DNA of 64,000 bases from Neodiprion pinetum (Eukaryota > Arthropoda > Insecta > Hymenoptera > Diprionidae): NCBI RefSeq assembly GCF_021155775.2, contig NC_060236.1, positions 12,631,087-12,695,086 of the forward strand. The letters run 5' to 3'. Under the pieces are notes generated by a model. The model made no database searches. It was not told where the DNA came from and saw nothing but the letters and a program-made list of their open reading frames with translations. Below, piece by piece: positions 35,505 through 47,039 of the stretch. A program made the translations under genes and the position numbers. Numbering within the stretch: position 1 is the stretch's first letter; the number at the start of each line of letters is the position of its first letter.

Positions 35505-38500
35505 ATGGACAGGGACGTGCGGACGACCAGGATGCATCGGATACTGGCGGAGACCGGGAACAACTTTACAGGATCGGCGAGGATGTACCGAGAGCGATTC
35601 CCGGAGGACGGGCAGCCACCGTCGAGGCAGTCTTTTCGAAGGTACGATGTTCGCAATGAAATAATTTTCAGAATTGCATAATCGTGTTAATTTGCACTAG
35701 AACTCTATGCAGCTTGCGCGCATTGCCCTGAATAATATATTTTAAACATTTATGCGACATAACTGTCGGCTACGTCGATTTTTTTCCTGCAAGAAGCCGA
35801 TGCTTGTGAAACTTTGCAACAATGTATAATTCGAGTATGCGAAACTTCATCTCTAGGCTGGCGGCAACGGAGCAGGAGCACGGCGTGCTGAAGCGGGCAC
35901 GAGAGCAGCGCATCAAGCCGGTGCGGGATGGCCCAGTCCGAGCAGCGGTGGAACACGCCGTCCAGGAAAACGGAAGACAGAGCCTCAGACGCCTCGCGAG
36001 GACACTGCGTACGTTCCTTTTTTCTTCGTTATATTTTTTCTCAATTTAATTTATTCTCAGATGTACGTATGGGGCATTCCGTGCCAAATTCGCTAATTTC
36101 AACACTCTCTATTATTGGTTTTCTTGAATTTTTTTGACGCAATAGTGTCTATAAAACTACCAATTGCCGTGCAACATTTTTCCGTGTATCCGCTTCGGGG
36201 TGAAGAATATCCAAACCTTTTCCAGGATCTGTGAGAACGCTAAAAAATTCAATTTCGTGTTTTCATCAATTTCAGATCGACCCCGTGATTAGATGATTTT
36301 TTAAATATTGCTTCCGGCGTTTCCAGAAATTTCCAACTGACCAGAATTAACCGTATTTTAGTTATTCGCATTAAAATCAATGGTGCGCGGGCAACCTGAA
36401 CTGTTCGTTTCATGCGAGGAGGAAATAATTCGAGATTTGAGTAACACGGTAATTGTTTGAGTTGAATTAATCTGAATAAATTAATGTAATTTAACTTAAT
36501 TTTCTTATTTGAAATCAATTCTTTTAAGTGAGGTAGATTCATATGATTCAACTTGATTCGTTTCAATTCATAAATTTCAATTCTTGATAATTCACGCTAA
36601 TTCAAGTGAGGTTGAAAAGTTTTGAATTCGTTCTATCGCATTTCCAATTAATTCAAATTATTTTTCTTAACTCTACTTCATTTCACATTTTTATTTAATT
36701 TTTACTCTCTGTAAACATATAATTCTGGCATGAACCCAAAGTTATTTGAATATGGGCTATTCCGCGTCAACCGAATCACTCATGTCTGAGATATTTTTTA
36801 ATTTGACATGTGGATTATGTGGGAGGATTTAGATTTTTGTGCCAAAGCGCGAATCTCATAATGCAAAATTCGATTTTTTATTAACAATACCAAATTAGAC
36901 TCCCATTTTTTTCAAAAATTCATAACTTTGGCAAAAAATTAGATGCAATATATTTTTTTTTCAAATTACGCGGAAAGCTCCATAGAATTTAAAAAAAAAA
37001 TACGAAAAGGTAAAAAAAAGTTGTTATCAATTGTTTATTTGACAATTAATTTTTCAAAGATTTTTAAAACAGTGACTGACACGATCAAAAAATTTTTTTA
37101 TAATTCTGACATGTTCCTTGAACTGTACTACAACCTGTGAATTAATTCCAGAGGGGTGTTTTTCTTCGTTTTCGAGTAAAAAATCATTAAAGGTGTCGAT
37201 GCGCATGAAATTGCGGCGCGCCGAGTCTCTACGTATTGGCGGGCGGCCGGTTGCCGTCCACCGCTACCCCGCGGTGGCCGCGTAGCGTTATTTTAGAGTC
37301 ATTTTCACAATGTAGGACATGTTTGCAGAATCTGAAAGAAATACTGTAGCTTCACAAGGCCTGCTCAAAGCGATAAGTGAAGTTTCAGGAATGTGTTTTT
37401 CACCGTTTTTTTATTACAGAGATTCAAAATAACGGTTACACACCATGAAAGGGCACATAAATGATAATAATCACATAACTTGCTACTTATTTTAAAATAA
37501 AAACACATTCTTGAAACTTCACTTATCGCTTTGAGCAGGCCTTGTGAAGGTACAGTATTTTTTTCAGATTCTCCAATCGTGTCCTACATCGTGAAAATGA
37601 CTGAAATAACCCTGCGACGCCACCGCGGTGTAGCGGTGGACGGCAACCGGCCGCCCGCCATTACGTAGAGACTCGGCGCGCCGCAATTTCATGCGCATCG
37701 ACACCTTTAATGATTTTTAACTCGAAAACGAAAAAAAACACCTCTCTGGAATTAATTCACAGGTTGTAGTACAGTTCAAGGAACATGTCGGAATTTGAAA
37801 AAAATTTTTTGATCGTGTCAGTCACTGTTTTAAAAATCTTTGAAAAATTAATTGTTAAATAAACAATTGATAACAACTTTTTTTTACCGTTTCGTATTTT
37901 TTTTAAATTCTATGGAGCTTTCCGCGTAATTTGAAAAAAAAATATATTGTATCTAATTCTTTGCCAAGGTTATGAATTTTTGAAAAAAATGGGAGTCTAA
38001 TTTGTTATTGTTAATAAAAAATCGAATTTTGCATTATGAGATTCGCGCTTTGGCACAAGAATCTAACTTCTCCCACACAATCCACATGCCGAATTAAAAA
38101 AATATCTGAGAGATGACTGATCCGGTTGACGCGGAATAGCCCATATACTTGATTTAATTTTCCGTAATTCAGTTGGGTCTCAGTTAATTCTAAACATTTC
38201 AGTTATATTTAGTGATTCAGTTAATTCTCATTAATCAAGTTATTCTACATTCATCCAGGTGAATTGTAATTAAGCCGAAAATCCATTGACTCGTCAGTTC
38301 GGCGAGATATTTCCCCGTCGGTTTGATGCGAAATTTTATTACCAAGTCATACCTCGTTCTGTTGGGTGAGATTTATTAGAGACGAGACAATCCTGGACAC
38401 AAATTCAACGTATATTTAGGGGTCAATGCGATAATTGTCTCTTCGTGCTTTCTAAAAGGAGTAATTAATTCCCTACAGAGGTTCCTCGAGAATCTGTGAG

Positions 38501-39263
38501 AAAAATCGCACGCGAGCTGAACCGTCCGTTCAAGTACCAGCCGGTGCAAAAGCTGTGCCCAGGTGATGCCGAACGAAGACTGACGTACTGTCGCTGGGGA
38601 CTGGAGCGTCTGCAGGAGGATCCCGATTTCTTCAGGAACGTGTGCTTCACGGACGAAGCGCTGTTCACGAACCTCGAACTCGTCAACAAGCAGAACTGTC
38701 GTTGGTGGGCTCCGGAAAACCCACACTGGATCGTCGAACAGGACAACCAGCACCGTTGGAAGCTCCACGTCTGGGTTGGAGTATTACAGGACAGGATCCT
38801 CGGGCCCATTTTCCTCGACGGAAATCTCACGTCAGCCAAGTACACGACCGTACTCACCGAGGAACTCCCCCGCCTGATGGACGGAAACCCCATCCGTATG
38901 GACCAGGTTTGGTGGCAGCAGGACGGGGCCCCTGCCCACAACAGTAACGCGAACAAGGCAATCCTGGACGCCATGTTCCCGGAGCGCTGGATCGGTACGA
39001 GAGGTCCGGTTAGGTGGCCAGCGCGCTCACCAGATCTCACCGTCTGTGATTTCTGGTTCTGGAGTAGAGTCAAGGAAATCGTCTACGAACGGGCCCCCAC
39101 AACAAAACACGACATGCGCCACCGCATCGCCGAAGCGTGTGCCGCTATTCCTGTTAGGGAGATGCAACGGGTGCGAGGGTCTATCCGGAAACGGCTCGCA
39201 CTCACTGTCCTGCAGAACGGAGGGCACATCGAGCATCTCCTCAGGCAACGGAACCAGGAATGA
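35505..39263 (+). CDS. Tc1/mariner-superfamily transposase, right arm (three exons)
   Basis: Exon 1 35505-35641 (ATG start), exon 2 35857-36008, exon 3 38479-39263. All borders are GT/AG and the reading phase is kept, giving 357 codons without a stop. Exons 1-2 encode a two-part helix-turn-helix DNA-binding region, with the RERFPEDGQPPSR pattern and SLRRLARTL crossing into exon 3. Exon 3 carries the catalytic domain: first Asp in FTDEALF, second in WWQQDGAPAH, third in WPARSPDLTVCDFW, with 36 residues between the last two. This is the arrangement of cut-and-paste transposases that insert at TA. Length, start and catalytic triad look complete. Intron 2 (2.47 kb) holds repeat R and a palindromic element. 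It is transcribed away from the palindrome centre. The grouping within Tc1/mariner is not determined. Confidence 0.9.
36408..38358. repeat. Repeat R copy split by the small palindrome (right arm)
   Basis: Mirror of 26380-28330. Confidence 0.65.
36750..38146. mobile_element. Palindromic MITE-like element (right arm)
   Basis: Mirror of 26592-27988, inside intron 2 of the right-arm transposase gene. Confidence 0.8.
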
Positions 39264-39607
39264 AATGTGAGATATGATTCTTTTTACAAATCTTCAATGA
39301 TTGACAACGCGAAACTGTCATGAATTATTATTATTGTTATTTAGAGGGTTGAAAAAAAAATCCTCAGATGTGTGAAAATAGTATAACAGAAGTGGTGGGA
39401 CGTCAAAACTCTCTTTGTTTGCTACCGCACACAAAACTGTATATGATGTTTGAATAACATAGGAATCGTTATCATCAAAAAGGCACCTCGTAATTTTCTT
39501 ATTGTGCTGTTTAATGTTGAAAATAGGTTAGACGATAGTCCCGTGGGATCTCGAGGATAAGCAAGGTACGGCTGTCGGCGGACACGAAGAGCTGGCAAAA
39601 TCAGACG

Positions 39608-40938
39608 TGAAACGCAAGACAAGTTTCTTTTTATTAAACGCTCGTATTAAACACTACAAAACTGTAATGATTGATTCTTATTGCGAAGAAATTTGAGCTT
39701 CAGCGTTTCTGTAATGCGAGAATGGTGTCACGAAAATCGTAAAAAGTCGAGTGCACATTCGTTTGTTTTTGATGCACGTTAAACTGCATCTGTAGTTTCA
39801 AAAATGTCAAATCTAATTTTATCAAAATATGTGCCTCGTATTTTTCTAATCCTCATATTTGATTCTCAAAAACAGATGCGACGACAGTTCCGTGTGGTGT
39901 GGACGACAGCTAGGAACGGCTTTTGGCGGACGATAACACAGAACGAGACGAGAAATGAGATGCAAGACAAGTTTCTTTCTATTAAACGCTCGTATTAAAC
40001 ACTACAAAACTCTAATGATTGATTCTTATTGCGAAGAAATTTGAGCTTCAGCGTTTCTGTAACGCGAGAATAGTGTCACGAAAATCGTAAAAAGTCGAGT
40101 GTACATTCGCTTGTTTTTGATGCACGTTAAACTGCATCTGTAGTTTCAAAAATGTCAAATCTAATTTTATCAAAATATGTGCCTCGTATTTTTCTAATCC
40201 TCATATTTGATTCTCAAAAACAGATGCGACGACAGTTCCGTGTGGTGTGGACGACAGCTAGGAATGGCTTTTGGCGGACGATAACACAGAACGAGACGAG
40301 AAATGAAATGCAAGACAAGTTTCTTTCCATTAAACGCTCGTATTAAACACTACAAAACTCTAATGATTGATTCTTATTGCGAAGAAATCAGAGCTTCAGC
40401 GTTTCTGCAACGCGAGAATAGTGTCACGAAAATCGTAAAAAGTCGAGTGTAAATTCGCTTGTTTTTGATGCACGTTAAACTGCATCTGTAGTTTCAAAAA
40501 TGTCAAATCAAATTTTATCAAAATATGTGCCTCGTATTTTTCTAATCCTCATATTTGATTCTCAAAAACAGATGCGACGACAATTCCGTGTGGTGTGGAC
40601 GACAGCTAGGAATGGCTTTTGGCGGACGATAACACAGAACGAGACCAGAAATGAAATACAAGACAAGTTTCTTTTTACTACAGGCTCGTATTGAATACTA
40701 CTGAACTCTAATGAATCTTATTGCAAATAAACCTGAGTTTCAGCGTTTCTGTAACGCGAGAATGGTGTCACGAAAATGGTGAAAAGTCTAGTTCACATCC
40801 GTTTGTTAGATTTAATTTTATCAAAATATTTGCCTCGTATTGTTCTAATCGTGATATTTGATTCTCAAAAACAGGTACGACGACAGTTCCGTGGGGTGTG
40901 GACGACAGCAAGGAACGGTTTTTGGTGGTGGTTTTAGT
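39608..40938. repeat. 348-bp tandem array (right arm)
   Basis: Mirror of 23800-25130. On this strand the units follow the transposase stop codon by about 350 bp. Each unit's conserved block ends in AGAAATGAAATGCAAGAC, which resembles GGAATGAAATGTGAGATA right at the end of the transposase gene (39257-39274). The array may derive from the gene's 3' end. Confidence 0.85.
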
Positions 40939-41037
40939 GGGTATTCTGTAAGGCGAGTCCCACACTCCTGGGAGTGACGGTACCCTACCTAGGGCGGTCC
41001 ATAAAGGATTTCCCCACCGATTTGGCCATACGCAAAG

Positions 41038-41258
41038 AAAAAAAAAAAAATAAATAAATAAATAAGTAAATGAATGAATAAATAAATGAATGAATCAATG
41101 AATGAATCAATGAATGAATCAATGAATGAATCAATGAATAAATAAATGAATGAATCAATGAATAATTAAATCAATGAATGAATGAATGAATCAATGAATA
41201 ATTAAATCAATGAATGAATGAATGAATAAATAAATAAATAAATAAATTAAATAATTAA
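41038..41258. repeat. Tetranucleotide microsatellite (right arm)
   Basis: Mirror of 23480-23700 (AATA/AATG/AATC units on this strand). Confidence 0.9.
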
Positions 41259-41682
41259 AAATAATTATATGTACACGCACGAATACAGTATCTCAGATCA
41301 CGTCGATTCAGAAATTCAAACTTGTATGTCGAGGTGGTGCACTCGTGATCTGTGAAAAAATACACCATTTACAATAATGCTGCGTCCGTTTCATAATGCA
41401 TTAAATTTTCAGTAAATAATGCATCAATTCAATGTCTCCAACAAAATGTTGTGTAGCTACATTATGAAACTGCGACTACAGTCGCAATTAAAACAAAGAA
41501 ACGAATAAATGCGTTAATCAAACGAATTCATGGAACACTTTTCAAATTGTCCTGAAAGTAACAGCACCGAGTAGCGGAAAACGATCTGTTGGTAATACTT
41601 TTACACTAAATGGTCACTAATTCTGATAAGATAATTATCATTTTTAAATTGTCATCAAGTACGGTTAAGCATAGGGTACGAC

Positions 41683-41886
41683 GTGTGGGTTGACTATGTG
41701 CAAATGGCCGCCGTCACAGAGATTATGTACAAGAGTCGGAAAGAAACGAACCGAGCACTCTTCAAAATTATCTTAGACAACGATAGTTTGACAGAGATGA
41801 GTCCAACCGGGAAAGGCAAACACGAAGCAATGCCGGAGAATATTTATTACGCAGTGAAAAGTAATTACGCATTATTCAATGTATGA
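41683..41886 (+). CDS. BEN-domain-like small frame, right arm
   Basis: The open stretch begins at or before 41659 and ends at TGA 41884-41886. The readable part has the order of a BEN domain C-terminal half: IGYDVWVDYVQMAAV, then NRALFKIILDND, then MSPTGKGKHEAMPENIYYAVK. BEN domains bind DNA or mediate protein contacts in chromatin proteins and also occur in some viruses and mobile elements. No start codon with context is evident, so an upstream exon is likely; I could not place it. The same frame exists in the mirror arm. It may be cargo carried by the giant element. The assignment is by pattern only. Confidence 0.45.
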   Translation: MWVDYVQMAAVTEIMYKSRKETNRALFKIILDNDSLTEMSPTGKGKHEAMPENIYYAVKSNYALFNV

Positions 41887-43676
41887 AATGTAGCGGGCAA
41901 CATTGCAAATATTATGCCCGCGTCCCTGTAAATTTCAGCATTCGTTGAAAAAATTTTCAGCGAGGAGGACGGATTAACATAAGAGGAGTATCGAAGGTGC
42001 ATAATTCTGTTGTGCAATACTATGCGCGATCCGAAAAAATAACGGATTCCCGAATTTACGCATTGTACATATTTTGAATGAAACAAAATATTTCATTGCA
42101 CATGTAAAAACCAATCAAACATTTGTATTACCATATCTGTAAGGAATTGTATAGAATTAAGTATCAAATCTCTGCATCGGTTTACAAACTCAATATTAGT
42201 TTGCTAATTATTGTCATTGACGAACTGTCATTGAATTGAAATGGAAAGTGAAGCGTAGCGATCGCATTTACGAAAAAATACTGTCTTTGTCGCCCACGAA
42301 ATGGAAAAATCACAGGTAAAAGGTAGATGAATCATAACCTGACGATTATTCCTTCATGCTTCTACTTCTGTCATAACATCGGCCATACTTTCGCCGTACT
42401 TTAACGATACCTCAGCCTGTCGTGCTTCGTACATACTTATGTCATCTGGATAAGAATAGTACGATTTTCGTATTGAAGTAAAGAGCAATGGAAGGGTTTC
42501 GTTCTAAACAAATGCGAGTCATTTCGTTCTTACGCATTACGTATCAATTTGTCGGACAATTAACGAAATTCCAGAATGCAACGGCATATTTTCATCGAAA
42601 ATAATTTCGAACCGTGGTTTACTGTCCCCGGTTTGATCATTGCGTGAAAATAACGCTGGGTCGTGGCAATATTGCGCTCATTGTTACTACTAGAATCACA
42701 GAAAAGTCGGCCACCCATGTGCTTTGTTGCCGCGGAAATATTCGACGTACGAAAGTAAATACACGGTGTCAGAATTAACCAATTTTCGCGCATCGTTCTC
42801 CAGAATATAAATAAACTGACCTAGAATTTTGCGACGAACAAGCAATACACTGTCAAAATTCGGGTGGATTCTGTTCGTTTCTTCAAATCATTTTTGTGTA
42901 AAATAAGAGTGATAAGCCTTTGTCAATAATGCTGCACTTTGACGGAATCGGGATGATTCGATGATCATTTTCGAAAGAATTTCAATTTTTGCGCTACATC
43001 ATCTCGACGTCGCCGCGTCGGCAAACGGTAATAGCGGGATCTTGATCGGCCGGATCGGCCACGCGCGAGCGTTCGCTAACCTCCGTGCTACAACGGTTGT
43101 CACTGGCAACCGATGATAACAAAATGCTTGTTAACCTCCCGTTATGCTGCTTTCGTGTAATTATCATTGATAATTTTAAATGCGGACGTTTTTGTCACGC
43201 TTCTCTCAATGCAGATATTTTCAAACTACTAATCTTGCTGCTCGCCTAGCTGCAAACAGAGAAAGTCAGTCCAACGAAACTCATCGCGCAGAATCGTCAA
43301 TGACATATCGTATACCGCCACCTGGACTGGGGTGAAGTTGGCGCTGGTCGATTTCACCAGATATTTCAATTCCACCTGTTCCGCCAGTTAGTACCGAATT
43401 TTCGACAAAAAGTTCGAATTTTGAGATTTATTTCTGGGTGATTGGTTTGACGAATCCCGGAAAATTTTTGATATCCGCGCTCAGGATTTTGCGTATTTTC
43501 AGAAAAAAAAATTAAACCCTATTTTTGGTCTCGAAATCGAAAATTTTTTTTTCGCGCGCAAAAACGGTTGTTTCTAAAAAAATTTTGACTTCACTATCGG
43601 AGAGATCGTCGCAAATCCTTTAAAAATCATGCAAAAAATTTCTCAAATTATCACACGGCTAGATTTTGGAGGGGGG
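41887..43676. other. Right arm, outer part: no recognised gene
   Basis: Mirror of 21062-22851. A 77-codon reverse frame at 42560-42793 without known motif. Confidence 0.4.
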
Positions 43677-43701
43677 TGGCCACCTTATCGTGGTCACCCT
43701 G

Positions 43702-43703
43702 TA
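43702..43703. repeat. TA target duplication, right
   Basis: TA immediately after the CCCTG terminus at 43701, followed by GAGTTGGCATC of the LINE. Confidence 0.85.
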
Positions 43704-46560
43704 GAGTTGGCATCAACGTCACCCCCCTATACTCTTCTACCCTTTTCCCCTCCCCCATCTTAACTATCGGCGCTATCAATCCCTCTCTCCAATTCTCTGG
43801 CCAGCCCTCCCCCACCCAAACTCTGTTACATGTTTTCCATATCCACTGCTCCATTTCTTCCCCCCCATACCTCCATACCACCCTAACTATTCCACCCCCC
43901 CCTCGTTCCTTTCAATCCCTCAGCTTTCCTATCACCTTTTTAATCTCTTCCCTCTGCAGCTCCACTTCCCCGTCCCCCTTCCTATTCACTGTCTCCACGC
44001 CTTCAGTTACCTTGCTTCCTACTCCGCCTAATAATCCCATGAAATACTCTCTCCACTCCTGATCTCCTATTTCTTCATACACCCTCTTCCACTTCTTTCT
44101 TTTCCTGTTTACTATCTCCCATACCTTGCTTTCTGTCCTTGCTTCCGCTGCTTCGTTTATGAAACCCTCATTTTCTTTCTTTTTCCTCTCCTCGCATAGC
44201 CTATTATATTCCCTTCTTTCCTTTCTATACTCTTCCCCTTACCCCACCCCCTTTCTCCATTTCCTTTGACTCTGCCTAACTTCCGCTTTTTTTCGCCTAC
44301 ATTCCTCATCCCACCATCCCTTTTTCGCTTCCCTCCCCCTCCGTCCTACATCTAAGGCTCGTCTAAACTCCCTTATTCTTTTCTCTATCTCTTTGCCTAC
44401 ATCCGCTTCTCTTATCCCCTCCCATTTGACTTCTGTTCCAAACCTCATTCTACCCTCCGCCGTCCAGTCTCCTCTACTAGTTCCCCCTACTCTTTTTCCC
44501 TTCCTTGTCCTAGTCACTGCCCCCCTCATCTACACTATTACCGGGTAATGATCCGAGTCAACCCTATCCCCAACCTCTATCCTTTTGACCCTAGCCCTTA
44601 CCTCGCTGTCTCCTATAGCGTAGTCTATCACCGTCACACCCACCCCTCCTACATACGTCAATTCTCCCTCCTCATTCCCCTCTATGTTCCCGTTCATTAT
44701 TGCCCATCCTGTCTCTTCTAAAAATTGTACCAGCTGCCTGCCTTCCGAGTTTATTTTCCTGTCCTTTGATTTCCTACTCCTACTCTCCTCCTCTCCTTCC
44801 CCCCAACATTCTCCCCCCTCCTGCCCTGTCCTGGCATTAAAATCACCCCCCACTAGCACTTTTGCACCTTCCTCTATCTCTTCTGCCCGCTCCTTCAATT
44901 CCCCTATCTTCTCTTTCAGATCCCCATTTACGTATATTCCTATTACTACCCATTTTCCCCCCCCCCTACACTCATTTTCCTTATTATCATGCCCTCTTTT
45001 ACCTCTTCCCTCCCTCCCTCCCCACTTACTATCTCCTTTCTTACCCCTGACAGCATTCCGCCTATTGCTCTTCCCTTCCTATTGTTTCGCACCGCATACT
45101 GCACTTCCCATTTATACCCTGCCGGCAACTTATTCCTAATCCTTTCCCACTCCTTCTTTTCTGTCCATGTCTCCATTGGAAATATTACATCCCACTCCCC
45201 TAGCCCCCTCCAGAAATCTTCATCCTTTCTCGCGAGCCCCGCCACATTCCAGAAAACTACTTTCCACCCCTCCCTATCCGTATCGCCTATTCCCCTCTCA
45301 CCCCTCTTTATTTCCCTCCCCCCCCTGCCTCTGCCCCCCCCCCCCCCCCCGCCCACTACCCATTCCCCCGACTGCCTTTCTCTACGTACCCCTTCCTGTG
45401 CTTCTATGCTTCCCTCTTGTCTTTCCTCGCTTGCTGTCCTTTCCCTATCGCTTTCCCCTACTTTTCCCCTTCCCTCTCTTTGCCCCTCTTCCCTCTCCCT
45501 CCCTGCGCCGTCCCTAAGCACCTCTCCTATCTCATCCCACTTCCACATTTTCCCTTTTATCCAGATCTTCGCATACCCTATTCTTAGTCTGTTTCCCCTT
45601 CTCTCCTCGATAGCTGCTATCACCCTCAACTTCCATTTCATTTTTCTCTCTGCCCAGGAGAGATCCTCCTCTATTCTCTCCCCCCTCCCTATGAGTAGGC
45701 TTTTTCTTCCCATTACCTGCCTCTTTTGCTCCCTATTTCCTAGTCTTGCTATCCATATCCCCTTTTCTCCCCCCTTTTTTGCGCTTACCACCCACATATC
45801 CTTTACCTCGACCTCTACCCCTATCACCTGCATAATCTTTTTCAACCCTTCCTTTTCTCTTCCCTTCTCTAGCCTCGCTCCTCGCAATACTATATTTCCC
45901 CTTTTTTCTTCCCTTTCTTCCCTCTCCATGGCCCACTCCATCTCTTTTAACCTATCTATTGTTGCCTGCGCCACTTCCGCCTTCCCCTGTCCCTGCCATT
46001 CCCCCCCGCCTTCTGCACTCTTCTTTTCTAATTCTACCAGCCTCTCCTTCACCCTTTTTATCTCCCCCCCTCTTCGCTCTTCTACCTCTTCTAATCTTTT
46101 ACCTAGATCCCTCATCATTTACTTCATCTCCCCCCTCTCTACTTTCCACTGCTCTTCCCTTCTAGTCATTTCCCCTTTAATCTTTTTCATCTCTTCCCTG
46201 ATCCCCCTTCCCTGCCGTTTGACCTCCTCTAGACCTATTTTCAACTCTTCCCTAATCAGCCTAAGAATATCCTGTTTACCCCCTCCCTCTGCCTTCCCTT
46301 CCTCACCTGTCTTGCCCTCCGGCGACCGGTGCACTTTCCTACTTTTCCCAAAAGCTCTTTCTCTTTCCTGTATCTCGTCTGCATCCTCCTTCCCTTTGTC
46401 CCCTTCCTCCTCCCGCTTTTTTTTCCATAAGTCTAGCACGGTCGTCGCCGATCCCAGGCTATGCCTCCTATCCCTCCCTAACGCTGCTACTGCACCCGGC
46501 CTACCTTTCTTTTTTTCGTCCTCTTCTCTGTTCGCCCCTTCTTTTTAGCCACCCGCGTTA
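43704..46560 (-). pseudogene. LINE polyprotein: coiled coil, endonuclease, start of RT
   Basis: From 46560 downward: a basic/acidic N-terminal region, a long charged coiled coil (IREELKIGLEEVKRQGRGI, DLGKRLEEVEERRGGEIKRV) and a segment like L1-type ORF1 RNA-binding domains (GNIVLRGARLEKGREKEGL). One TAA at about 46119 interrupts it. The block 46118-44946 runs without a stop through a Gly/Arg-rich linker into the AP-type endonuclease (VVFWNVAGL, METWTE), so ORF1-like and endonuclease regions share one frame. A G-run frameshift near 44955 moves to 44898-44530, which has GGDFNARTGQEGG and DSDHYPVIV. Further shifts lead to the RT N-terminus (REGLIAPIVKMGEGKRVEEY), cut by the giant palindrome. Confidence 0.9.
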
Positions 46561-46922
46561 CTCATACTCTTTCTCTCCGCCACCGCTCCCTACCTTATCT
46601 ACTTGCCGCCTACCTGTCTCTGCTCTATCCCCCTCCTCACTCCCTAGGTGTCACCGCCTATTCCTGTCTTATCCTTACCGTTGCCGTCCTCCGGCTCCTT
46701 CTGCCTAACCTCAAAACTCTCCCCCTTTTTTTTTTCAACTGTCCTTCTCTTCTATTCCTATTTCCCTTTTTCCTTCACCCGTCCTCCCGTCTATGTCTTC
46801 CCCGCTCCTTCTCTGCCCTATTTCCTTTTCTCCTCCCCTTTGCTATCCTGCTAAATTCTCGCCTTTCCAATCACGCTCTTTCACACACCTGCCACTCACA
46901 TCCAAAACGAAAACGGAAGTCC

Positions 46923-46937
46923 ACATTCAAACTTGTA
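46923..46937. repeat. LINE target duplication, right
   Basis: ACATTCAAACTTGTA, matching 19061-19075 at 14 of 15 positions. Confidence 0.85.
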
Positions 46938-47039
46938 TATTAATTTAATTTTCTTTCAACAAATTAAAACTCCATCAAATCCAAAAATTGCTGTAAAAAT
47001 AAAAATATTTTTGTGACAGAAAACAAAATTTCTTTTTTT

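Larger units (their letters stand above)
21037..43701. mobile_element. Giant palindromic Tc1/mariner-like element, 22,665 bp
   Basis: Two arms, 21037-32261 and 32477-43701 (11,225 bp each), are mirror images: every position pair sums to 64738 and all mirrored frames have identical translations, so no net insertion or deletion separates them. A 215-bp spacer lies between. The ends are CAGGGTGACCACGATAAGG and its complement, a CAGGG start typical of several Tc1/mariner groups, with a TA on both sides. The left flank is the 3' half and the right flank the 5' half of one LINE. Each arm encodes a transposase. A read-fold assembly artefact would not produce unlike flanks and a TA duplication, although the exactness of the arms still needs read support. 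Confidence 0.9.
32477..43701. repeat. Right arm of the giant palindrome
   Basis: Exact mirror of 21037-32261 in length and in all compared frames. Contents appear in reverse order. Confidence 0.9.
43702..46922 (-). mobile_element. LINE copy 1, 5' portion
   Basis: The 5' part of the LINE whose 3' part is at 19076-21036. Its 5' end (GGACTTCCG on the reverse strand at 46922) matches the start of the second copy at 52851 (AGACTTCCG). The sense strand is strikingly purine-rich. Confidence 0.92.

Noticed and set aside
38465..39073. 202-codon frame opposite the transposase (mirrored at 25665-26273)
   Set aside because: Antisense shadow of exon 3, which carries the recognised catalytic motifs.
21037..43701. 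Assembly fold-back artefact
   Set aside because: Unlike flanks that reconstitute one LINE, plus a TA duplication matching the transposase type, are hard to create by misassembly. It stays a point for read-level checking, because the arms are so exact.
44989..46548. 519-codon forward frame
   Set aside because: It is antisense to the LINE polyprotein. The Ser/Pro/Leu-rich translation is what a purine-rich opposite strand produces. The same holds for 52919-54115, 54075-55175 and 19507-20337 on the strand opposite the LINE.
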